Shown here one piece after another: positions 17,328 through 24,565 of a stretch of DNA of 37,097 nt. The notes below the pieces were generated by a model, which had not been told where the DNA came from, did not search any database, and saw only the letters and a list, made by a program, of their open reading frames with translations. Within the stretch, counting starts at the first letter, position 1. Each line of letters starts with the position of its first letter. Location of the stretch: assembly GCA_016178625.1 (NCBI GenBank), contig JACOSX010000019.1:1-37097 (forward strand). Direction: 5' to 3'. The translations under genes and the position numbers were made by a program. This DNA is from Ignavibacteria bacterium (GTDB taxonomy: Bacteria > Bacteroidota > Ignavibacteria > UBA10030 > SZUA-254).

Positions 17328-17704
17328 GGTTTTTCTTTCTATGTCTGAAGTGTGCCGCTCTGAGTATCTCGATCGTTTGCCGTTTTGTTTCACAGCGTTT
17401 CACGTGACAAAAATATTTTTGACGAAATCAATGAAACCATTATCGATGTCTGACACTCCCCTCAAAAAAAAATTTCCTCGGGATTGTTTTTTGTCTTGCT
17501 TTTCTTTTTCTTTATCCTTATAATTATCCCGCGTCGATTTTCTCTTACATCACTTTCTGATTACAAGGCTCACCGGTAGTTCATCTGTTAAAAATTTAAG
17601 AAGGGGTTTTCCAGGGGGAACGCCTAATACTTACTGAGTAACGTTGAACAATCCACGACATCATTTATCGAACAAGTTTATTGCCCCAGTAAATTACCAA
17701 TGTT
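17328..17704. other. 377-bp intergenic region before ogt
   Basis: No gene is supported. The middle (17461-17524) is strongly T-rich on the plus strand and contains a promoter-like pair at 17496-17524. No good terminator hairpin for the upstream barrel gene was found. Confidence 0.5.
17496..17524 (+). promoter_or_regulatory. Sigma70-like promoter upstream of ogt
   Basis: TTGCTT (17496-17501), 17-nt spacer, perfect TATAAT (17519-17524). The gene start is ~180 nt downstream, a long leader, so this may be a chance match in a T-rich tract. Confidence 0.4.
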
Positions 17705-18328
17705 ATGTTAGACGACCTTGCAACACTCGAAACAGTAAAAGTTGCAAACGCGATCAAGAAGAAATTCAAAGGAGATGGAGAGAGAGTAACAAGCGGCGAA
17801 ATAGACGGTCAACGTGTATCAACCAAAGTGTATTGTACGTCATTCGATTCACGTATCGGTCGGATTTATGTCGCCTCGACGGCACGCGGCGTATGCAAAA
17901 TCAGCGTTCCACGCGAGTCTCGCAAGGATTTCTTTGATTGGCTGAAAGATCACTTTGACCAGGAGACTGTCTCCGATAATCGTGCAAAGAATAAGGAAGT
18001 AATCGATCAGCTTACCAGATATTTTAATGGGAAGCTCGCGAAATTCACTTGCCCGATTGATCTCATGGGGACTCCATTCCAAGTTCGCGTGTGGAAGGAA
18101 TTGGCGAAAATACCATACGGGTCAACAATTACCTACAAGCAGCTGGCAAAGCGCGTGATGACGCCTCGTGCTTCGCAAGCTGTTGGCCGCGCCAATGGTG
18201 TTAACCCGCTGCCAATTATCATTCCCTGCCACCGCGTACTCGGCTCTGATGGATCTCTTGTTGGATACTCCTGCGGTATTAAGACGAAAGAATTTCTCTT
18301 GCGCCTTGAGGGTGCCATCATCGTGTGA
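17705..18328 (+). CDS. ogt: Methylated-DNA--protein-cysteine methyltransferase
   Basis: 207 residues. It repairs O6-alkylguanine (and O4-alkylthymine) by moving the alkyl group to its own cysteine. The acceptor is C175 in the invariant PCHRV motif. The helix-turn-helix region around YGSTITYKQLAKRV, with the arginine-finger helix ASQAVGRANG, and the GSLVGYSCG loop are present. The N-terminal ribonuclease-like subdomain is seen at ~40-100. It is about 35-40 residues longer at the N-terminus than usual Ogt proteins; no Shine-Dalgarno site supports the ATG at 17705, so a later start is possible. It stands 202 nt before the helicase gene. Confidence 0.93.
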   Translation: MLDDLATLETVKVANAIKKKFKGDGERVTSGEIDGQRVSTKVYCTSFDSRIGRIYVASTARGVCKISVPRESRKDFFDWLKDHFDQETVSDNRAKNKEVIDQLTRYFNGKLAKFTCPIDLMGTPFQVRVWKELAKIPYGSTITYKQLAKRVMTPRASQAVGRANGVNPLPIIIPCHRVLGSDGSLVGYSCGIKTKEFLLRLEGAIIV

Positions 18329-18530
18329 GTTGTCGTTCACGCATGTGATCGATGTAGTTGCGGGGGGACGGTGTTGAACCCTAGTTGTTCGCCCATGTAC
18401 TACTTCGTGATCTTTTTATCTCATCTCAGTAAATCCCCGTTGTTGCTCAGCGATTGACTCCCGTCGTTGTCCTTGGAGGAGAAAAAAATATTTTTAACCT
18501 TCTAACTGAACCAATACTATCGGAAGTATC

Positions 18531-20759
18531 ATGTCATCTCTGAGTGAAGTCAACCTGAAGCAGCAAGAAGCGATCCGCGCAGTTCAAGGACCTGTCATGG
18601 TGATCGCGGGACCCGGGAGCGGTAAGACCCGTGTCCTCACATTCCGGATAGCCCATCTCGTGACCATCGGTGTACCTGCTTACCAAATTCTCGCGCTTAC
18701 GTTCACCAACAAAGCGGCAAACGAGATGAAGGAACGCATCACTCATCTGGTAGGAGATAAAAGCCGGCATCTATGGATGGGAACCTTTCATTCGCTGTTT
18801 GCACGACTCCTCAGGACGGAATGTGAGAAGCTTGGTTTTCAAAAAAATTTCTCAATCTACGATTCACAGGATTCACTCGGGCTGATCAAGACCGTTATGA
18901 GTGATCTGAGTATCCCTTCCCAGCAGTTTAACCCCCAAGCCATTCGGTCACGCATCAGCGGTGCGAAAAACCAGCTTATCACTCCCGAGGATTACTTGAA
19001 GAGCGTCATCGATCTTTTTGAAGAGAAGACTGCGAAGGTGTATATCGAATACCAGAAGCGACTGAAGCAGAACAACGCGATGGATTTTGATGATCTGCTC
19101 TTACGACCAATAGAGTTATTCACTCATCACAACAAGATTCTCTTGAAATATCAGGATCGGTTTCGGTTTATCCTCATCGATGAATATCAGGACACAAACC
19201 GGGCGCAATATGTTCTCATCAAGCTGCTTGCCGATCAATATCGGAATATCTGTGTGGTGGGAGACGACGCGCAGAGCATTTACGCATTTCGAGGTGCCGA
19301 CATCAGAAACATTTTGGATTTCGAACGTGATTACCCGAACGCGGTCATCGTCCGCCTCGAACAGAATTATCGATCTACCAGGACGATCCTCTCTGCTGCT
19401 GATCAGGTGATCAAGAAGAACATCGATCAGATCACGAAGGATCTCTGGACGGAAAATCAAGAAGGTGACAAGATCACTATCCTTGCTTGCGAAGATGATC
19501 AAGATGAAGGAGCCACAATTGTCTCACGGATCTACGAAGAGTCGAACAAACTGAAACTTCAGTTTAAGGACATTGCGATCATGTATCGTACCAATGCACA
19601 ATCGCGTTCCCTTGAGGATGCTCTTCGAAAGAATAGCATACCCTATATGATCATCGGTGGTGTGGAATTTTATCAGCGCAAAGAGGTAAAGGATGTTTTG
19701 GCATACTTGCGGTTGCTTGTAAATCCTCGAGATGACGAGAGTTTCATGCGTATTGTGAACGTTCCCGCTAGGGGTTTGGGGGATGTTGCTGTTGGACGCC
19801 TCCGAGACTTTGCCGCCACAAAGTCTCTCACTCTTTTTGAGGCAACAGACCATGCATCGGAGGTTTCCGGGCTGACATCAAAGGCAAGGACCAGTGTTGA
19901 AGCACTGTCCGTAATGTTCAAGAAGTATCTGAGGCTTACCTCCGAGATGTCAATGAGCGAGCTTTCACGGGCTCTTGTCGATGAGATTGGGATTCTGCCC
20001 CTATTGAAAGAGGAGGGAACGGTGGAGGCAATGTCGCGTTGGGAGAACATTCAGGAGCTCCTTTCGGCGATTACTGAGTTTTCAGAGCTACGAGCGGATG
20101 CAACACTGGAAAATTTTCTGCAAGAAGTTTCACTCGTCTCTGACATCGATACATGGGAAGAGACCGCGAACGCCGTAACACTCCTTACGCTTCACAGCGC
20201 GAAGGGGTTAGAATTTCCGATCGTCTTTATTGCGGGTTTAGAAGAGGGGCTTCTTCCATTGTATTCAACTGTGGTGGAGAGGAAGGAACTGGAAGAAGAA
20301 CGACGTCTTTATTACGTCGGGATGACGCGCGCGATGAAGAAGTTGTATCTCTCGTATGCGAAAGTGCGGTTCAGATTTGGCGAGATGAGCTACCAATCTC
20401 CTTCTCGCTTCCTCGATGAAATGGAAGGCGATCTCGTCGAAACAGTTGTGAGTAGTCGTCGCCATGTATCGCGAGACATGCGTTCGTTCAGCTTGGGAGA
20501 TCGCAATCGCGATCGAAAGGATCGAAAAAAAACAGATGCGGAATCCCACTATTTCTCAGATACGATGCCCGACTATGAGAATGCATCAGATGTCTCCAAT
20601 CAAGTCCGGGCTGGGAACATCGTCGAGCATGAAGTCTTCGGTCGGGGAAAAGTGCTTCACGTGTCCGGGAGCGGAGAATTCCTCAAAGCAGTGGTTGACT
20701 TCCCTGCAGCAGGAAAGAAAAACTTGATGCTCAAGTATGCTCGCCTAAAGGTGCTCTGA
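18531..20759 (+). CDS. pcrA: UvrD/PcrA-type 3'-5' DNA helicase
   Basis: 742 residues, full length for superfamily 1A. Motifs in order: Q-motif region LNLKQ-like start, Walker A GPGSGKT (27-33), Ia TFTNKAANEM, GTFHSLFARLLR, Walker B LIDEYQDTN (~217), III GDDAQSIYAFRGA, IV LEQNYRST, V TLHSAKGLEFPIVF and VI RRLYYVGMTRA. The C-terminus (EHEVFGRGKVLHVSG to the end) is the Tudor-like domain that in PcrA contacts RNA polymerase. Role: unwinding in nucleotide excision and mismatch repair and removal of stalled complexes. GGAAG lies close to the ATG. The stop codon overlaps the presumed CTG start of the next gene. Confidence 0.95.
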   Translation: MSSLSEVNLKQQEAIRAVQGPVMVIAGPGSGKTRVLTFRIAHLVTIGVPAYQILALTFTNKAANEMKERITHLVGDKSRHLWMGTFHSLFARLLRTECEKLGFQKNFSIYDSQDSLGLIKTVMSDLSIPSQQFNPQAIRSRISGAKNQLITPEDYLKSVIDLFEEKTAKVYIEYQKRLKQNNAMDFDDLLLRPIELFTHHNKILLKYQDRFRFILIDEYQDTNRAQYVLIKLLADQYRNICVVGDDAQSIYAFRGADIRNILDFERDYPNAVIVRLEQNYRSTRTILSAADQVIKKNIDQITKDLWTENQEGDKITILACEDDQDEGATIVSRIYEESNKLKLQFKDIAIMYRTNAQSRSLEDALRKNSIPYMIIGGVEFYQRKEVKDVLAYLRLLVNPRDDESFMRIVNVPARGLGDVAVGRLRDFAATKSLTLFEATDHASEVSGLTSKARTSVEALSVMFKKYLRLTSEMSMSELSRALVDEIGILPLLKEEGTVEAMSRWENIQELLSAITEFSELRADATLENFLQEVSLVSDIDTWEETANAVTLLTLHSAKGLEFPIVFIAGLEEGLLPLYSTVVERKELEEERRLYYVGMTRAMKKLYLSYAKVRFRFGEMSYQSPSRFLDEMEGDLVETVVSSRRHVSRDMRSFSLGDRNRDRKDRKKTDAESHYFSDTMPDYENASDVSNQVRAGNIVEHEVFGRGKVLHVSGSGEFLKAVVDFPAAGKKNLMLKYARLKVL

Positions 20760-21643
20760 AGCGTCGGCTTTCGAAGGGGGTCATTCCTGCAGTTCGCTCG
20801 ATCCCTTATTATCTTCGCGGATTCTACAGCCGATTTAAAGAAGAGAATGTTTTCTTTCTGTCGTCAGGCATTGCCTTTAATGCCGTCTTATGTCTGATCC
20901 CGGTTCTGCTTCTTCTAACGTCCATCTTGGGGATGTTTATTAGCTCTTCACACGTCCCTGACCAAAAGCTCGATGATATGTTGAATGCGGTCTTTCCGCC
21001 ACAGCCGTATGCTCAAAAGATCAAGGCGTCGATCAAAGGGGTTATCGTTGATATCGTGCGCTATCGAAAAACATTTGGGATCACAGGTGTTCTCATCTTT
21101 GGATGGACAGCCACCTCCCTCTTCGGTGCCCTGCGGATAGTTCTCAACCAAATGTATAGGATCAAAACGAAAAAGCTGCTGATCATCAAGATTATTGAAC
21201 ATATCATCCTTGTTATACTCATGGGTGTGCTGTTCTTTGTTGCCAATGCGTTAACGTGGTTTCTCCTGTTCATTGATTCGCTCCTCAAGGGGTTGCCCAC
21301 ACGTGACATCATCAGCCTCGGATATGTCGCTAAGACCATACCAACGGTATTATCGTATATCTCTGCCTTGATCCTGTTCTATGTCATCAATCGTTATATC
21401 CCCGATGAAAAGATTCCGACAAAGGTCGCACTCGTTTCGGCACTCACGACGACATCGTTGTGGTGGATAGCGGGTAAGGGCTTTGGCTGGTATCTCAGTA
21501 CGTTCCATCCCTATAGTAGGCTGTATGGAACATACGCTTTTCTTCTGGTTTTCCTTGTATGGATTTACTACTCTTCAGTTGTCTTCGTTGTAGGAGTCAT
21601 CATTGGTCATCTCTATCGGGAAAGACGACATGTGAGTAGATGA
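20756..21643 (+). CDS. YihY/BrkB family inner-membrane protein with a non-canonical start
   Basis: About 295 residues if translation starts at CTG 20756. The family signature begins with YYLRGFYSRFKEENVFFLSSGIAFNAVLCLIPVLLLL, which lies upstream of the first TTG (20927) and first ATG (20933), so a start there would cut off the conserved N-terminus. The frame opens after a stop at 20696-20698 and contains no ATG, GTG or TTG before 20927. CTG 20756-20758 overlaps the helicase TGA (CTGA) and has AAAGGTG just upstream, suggesting coupled re-initiation. Six or so membrane helices follow, ending in the conserved YGTYAFLLVFLVWIYYSSVVFVVG region and a basic tail. The family is a set of integral membrane proteins of unclear role. 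Assembly error is the alternative to a CTG start. Confidence 0.8.
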   Translation: MKRRLSKGVIPAVRSIPYYLRGFYSRFKEENVFFLSSGIAFNAVLCLIPVLLLLTSILGMFISSSHVPDQKLDDMLNAVFPPQPYAQKIKASIKGVIVDIVRYRKTFGITGVLIFGWTATSLFGALRIVLNQMYRIKTKKLLIIKIIEHIILVILMGVLFFVANALTWFLLFIDSLLKGLPTRDIISLGYVAKTIPTVLSYISALILFYVINRYIPDEKIPTKVALVSALTTTSLWWIAGKGFGWYLSTFHPYSRLYGTYAFLLVFLVWIYYSSVVFVVGVIIGHLYRERRHVSR

Positions 21644-21758
21644 TTAAAGATTCGACCCCTTCTTACCTGCTTTTCCTGATTTTCTTATCCTACCATTCAT
21701 CTTATCCTCAAACTATGATCCCCATCAAGGTTGAAGAAGGGAATTCTTTACATTTTAT

Positions 21759-21787
21759 TTGACATTCACATCGCAGTGGTCTAAATT
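21759..21787 (+). promoter_or_regulatory. Sigma70-like promoter upstream of the pilin-like operon
   Basis: Perfect TTGACA (21759-21764), 17-nt spacer, TAAATT (21782-21787; 4 of 6). Located ~340 nt before the first pilin-like gene. Confidence 0.45.
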
Positions 21788-21839
21788 TTTATAGTAGTCT
21801 GAACTCGGATAGCGAGTAAATCATCTCTGGCTTAGCGAT

Positions 21840-21870
21840 CTAAATCTTGATGAAACATACAGAGATTTAG
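21840..21870 (+). other. Leader hairpin upstream of the pilin-like operon
   Basis: CTAAATCT (21840-21847) pairs perfectly with AGATTTAG (21863-21870) across a 15-nt loop, about 55 nt after the predicted -10 box. No T run follows. It could be part of a structured leader; no known RNA class was recognised. Confidence 0.3.
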
Positions 21871-22126
21871 GTGTTGCCCGGAACGCGTGAAACAATTCCC
21901 TTTGAACCATTAGTTACTGGATACTCCACATTACTGAATTACTGAATTTCCAAGAAGGCTGAGGGTCTTGACAATGGGTGAGTGAGATGGAATCGGTGGT
22001 TGCGTATGTACATCCGTAGATAAAAACCTTTCGCTGATTACCCTTTGGGCTACGAGATCGTCCTCAGTTCTTATCTCCAGGTTCAGACACGAAATAAGTA
22101 AGCTTTTGGGAGATCCAACGATTCGT

Positions 22127-22642
22127 ATGAACATGCTCTTAACGATCTTCTCCTTTGTATTGTTCGGGACGTTACTCGTCTCTGACAATAATCTTGTCTC
22201 AAATAGCATTCAGATTTCTGCAGAAAATGAAATGTCGATTGCCGCGCTTGGATCTGCTCAAGCAGTTATTGATGAAGCGAAGACAAAAGCATTCGATCAA
22301 AGCACGGCGGGTGGAATCGAGGTTGCCGACAGCACCTCCATGAGTTCGACGCTTGGTACGGAGGCTGGTGAATTGGTGAGCCTTCCCGATACTTTAGCTT
22401 CCGGTAGTTATAGGTCAGTGTCTGTCTTCAACGATGTTGATGACTATAACGGATACTGGCGTCTTGTCAATGTATCATCCAATGCGCCTGATACACTCAG
22501 GGTAGTCGTTCATTACACCACTGTAGCGAATCCTGATTCGATTGTGATGGGGGTGAAGATGTACGTCAAAAAGATGACGGTGACCGTGAAAAGCCCATTC
22601 ATTTCTCGACCCTGCACCCTTTCGTATGTATTCAGCTACTAG
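22127..22642 (+). CDS. Pilin-like protein A (N-terminal membrane helix, no classical prepilin motif)
   Basis: 171 residues from the ATG at 22127; a TTG at 22106 also keeps the frame open. A hydrophobic segment lies at ~3-20 (MLLTIFSFVLFGTLLV). An amphipathic stretch follows (SAENEMSIAALGSAQAVIDEAKTKAF), which looks like the extended N-terminal helix of type IV pilins. The rest is a beta-rich domain with an ordered end (CTLSYVFSY). No G-F-T-L-x-E cleavage signal is seen. Six nucleotides separate it from the next gene. A pseudopilin-like role is inferred from architecture and from the PilB/GspE ATPase downstream, not from a sequence family. Confidence 0.6.
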   Translation: MNMLLTIFSFVLFGTLLVSDNNLVSNSIQISAENEMSIAALGSAQAVIDEAKTKAFDQSTAGGIEVADSTSMSSTLGTEAGELVSLPDTLASGSYRSVSVFNDVDDYNGYWRLVNVSSNAPDTLRVVVHYTTVANPDSIVMGVKMYVKKMTVTVKSPFISRPCTLSYVFSY

Positions 22643-22648
22643 AATTTC

Positions 22649-23248
22649 ATGAGTTCAGTGCTTGATAATGTTTTTTCCTTAGTGATTGGTGGCATCGTGG
22701 TGGTCTTGCTGAGTAGTTTGATGCTTAATATGAGAAGCTCGTCCGCGAGCCAGACTCTGAACACCGTTGTCCAATCGAACATGACTTCGCTAACAAGTGT
22801 CATCGAATATGATTTTCGAAAGATTGGTTACAAAGTTCCGGTTCCACCAGCGGATAGCAGCATCAAGTATGCTGGAAGAGATTCAATAGTCGTACGCGGT
22901 GATGCGGATAATGATGGAACCATTGATGTTGTGGGTTACTTCATCGGCAAAACGAAGCCCGCGAACAATATCAATCCAAGGTCTCGCTATCTCTACCGCA
23001 GTGTCAATGGTGTTACTCAAGCGATGAATTTGGGAGTCACGAATTTCAGGCTTATGTACTTTGACACATCTGGTATTGAACTCACAGCATCTCCCGCGGT
23101 GACAAATCCATCGAAGATCTATTCGATCAAGCTTGCCATCAGCATGGAAAGTGCGTTTCCTTCTCAGATCAACAAGAATGATACAGTCTACTCATATACT
23201 ACGTGGGAACAAACGATGAGGCCTCGCAATTTGAGAGTCGCACTATGA
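22649..23248 (+). CDS. Pilin-like protein B, PilW-like minor pseudopilin candidate
   Basis: 199 residues. One membrane helix at ~8-27 (VFSLVIGGIVVVLLSSLML) is followed by a polar helix (NTVVQSNMTSLTSVIEYDFRKIGY), a pattern shared by PilW/GspJ-type minor pilins, in which the line IExDFRxIGY-like is frequent. A DADNDGTID loop near residue 88 looks able to bind calcium. The C-terminal third alternates strands (RLMYFDTSG, YSIKLAISME). No standard prepilin peptidase site is present. Its stop overlaps the start of the next gene by ATGA, so the two are translationally coupled. Confidence 0.65.
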   Translation: MSSVLDNVFSLVIGGIVVVLLSSLMLNMRSSSASQTLNTVVQSNMTSLTSVIEYDFRKIGYKVPVPPADSSIKYAGRDSIVVRGDADNDGTIDVVGYFIGKTKPANNINPRSRYLYRSVNGVTQAMNLGVTNFRLMYFDTSGIELTASPAVTNPSKIYSIKLAISMESAFPSQINKNDTVYSYTTWEQTMRPRNLRVAL

Positions 23249-24417
23249 TCGGGCGTGCACTGATACTCACGATCTTTGCGATGTTTGTCGTCTCGATGAT
23301 GGTCACGAGAGTCATCACACGGTCGACAACAGCACAAAATGACAACGTGGTCAGACACTTCCAGCGTGTGACGGGTAGAGACATCGCGCAGACTGGCGTG
23401 AATCTCGCTCTGCGTCGACTTGCAACGAATTCTTTATGGAGAACGGGATATTCGAAGCTCGGAGTCTCAGGCGGCAAGGTAACGGTCAGTTTTCTAGATA
23501 CGGTATTTCGTCGAGATAGCCAATCGCCCCTTATTGCTGCTGTCAAGATTATCTCTACTGCCTACGTACCTTTCATCTCAGCTACTGACACAGTCTCAGA
23601 CAGGGACACGAGTTTTACAACGATCGCATACATTCCGAGGGGCTTTGTACCATCTGGCAACGGTGGTGTCAGAGGTGTCATCACCACACACAACCGCATC
23701 ACCACTGGTGGAAACGTTACGATCGATGGGAGGGACCATGATACTTCAGGTACAGTACTTCCTAACCAAGGAATGTTTGGCGTATGGACGACCGACACTC
23801 TTATCCAGGGTGGTAGTTCAACCATCGGCGGAACAAATATCCGAGGAGTGGATTACGCTCCTGTCGGGAAAACCCCAGGACCGGATACAAGCATTATTCG
23901 ACAGAAGCAACCAGGACCATATCCAGGTACCCCCGATAGTGTGATGGGAGGGGCGGTGAATGGTTATCCTGAAGGAACTCTAAAATCCATCGCACAGAGC
24001 GGCATCAACGGCAGTCAATACGTCACCAGCCCGACCTTCCTAACTTATCCCTTGAGAGGGGTTACTTACGTAGAACTTCCAGATACCAATGCTGCGATCT
24101 TCTGGAATCCCTGTAACATCAGAGGCTCGGGAATACTCATCTGCCACAACGCCTCAAAAACTGCCTTCATGAAAGATATCCAACCGAGCACTTTCTATGG
24201 TTTGTTAATCGCTGATGACATTGCACACATCAATTCGACATTTACAGTGTACGGTGCGGTCGTGGGGCTAACATCAAATCCCTCCACGGTGAACGACCTT
24301 GGTAATGGTAATTCTAAAGTACTTTTCTCCAGCATAGCAATCGAGAATGCCACATCGCTAATTAAGCCGATCATCATCAACACTTATACCAACAAAGTCC
24401 TTGCGTGGTGGGAATGA
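23245..24417 (+). CDS. Pilin-like protein C, PilX/DUF4900-like
   Basis: 390 residues from the ATG at 23245; this start is chosen because it overlaps the previous stop (ATGA) and begins directly with a membrane helix (MIGRALILTIFAMFVVSMMV). Residues ~35-55 (VTGRDIAQTGVNLALRRLA) resemble the PilX N-terminal helix. The middle is Gly/Thr-rich. The C-terminal ~110 residues contain a repeated G-x-G-I-L-I...G-L-L-I-A-D-D...V-Y-G-A-V-V pattern (GSGILICHNAS, FYGLLIADDI, FTVYGAVVGL), which suggests a right-handed beta-helix like that in PilX-associated proteins. The role is probably as a minor or tip component of a pilus-like filament, inferred from architecture. Confidence 0.65.
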   Translation: MIGRALILTIFAMFVVSMMVTRVITRSTTAQNDNVVRHFQRVTGRDIAQTGVNLALRRLATNSLWRTGYSKLGVSGGKVTVSFLDTVFRRDSQSPLIAAVKIISTAYVPFISATDTVSDRDTSFTTIAYIPRGFVPSGNGGVRGVITTHNRITTGGNVTIDGRDHDTSGTVLPNQGMFGVWTTDTLIQGGSSTIGGTNIRGVDYAPVGKTPGPDTSIIRQKQPGPYPGTPDSVMGGAVNGYPEGTLKSIAQSGINGSQYVTSPTFLTYPLRGVTYVELPDTNAAIFWNPCNIRGSGILICHNASKTAFMKDIQPSTFYGLLIADDIAHINSTFTVYGAVVGLTSNPSTVNDLGNGNSKVLFSSIAIENATSLIKPIIINTYTNKVLAWWE

Positions 24418-24565
24418 CTTGCCCAGCAGAATATCCATATCTTGGCGAGAACAATATCTGCAACGCTACCGGGTTTTCAACCATCTCAAGCGCAGTCGGC
24501 TCCGAGGGCTTTATTCCTATACAGCAACCGTTGAGAAATCTTTATGACAACTTGTAATATTGATC

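Larger units (their letters stand above)
21644..22126. other. 483-bp non-coding region and leader before the pilin-like operon
   Basis: No supported gene. It holds a promoter-like element (21759-21787), a hairpin (21840-21870) and an 8-bp direct repeat ATTACTGA x2 near 21934-21950. If the promoter is used, the leader is over 300 nt. I tested it by eye for c-di-GMP riboswitch features and did not see them. Confidence 0.45.

Noticed and set aside
18474-18480. Strong Shine-Dalgarno-like GGAGGAG upstream of pcrA
   Set aside because: No start codon is suitably placed after it; the pcrA ATG is about 50 nt away and a stop lies between in that frame.
21796-22126. c-di-GMP riboswitch in the leader of the pilin-like operon
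   Set aside because: The conserved GEMM elements are not present; only a single simple hairpin is visible.
21931-22209. Minus-strand open frame in the intergenic region before the pilin-like genes
   Set aside because: It overlaps the first pilin-like gene, has no ribosome site and no recognisable domain.
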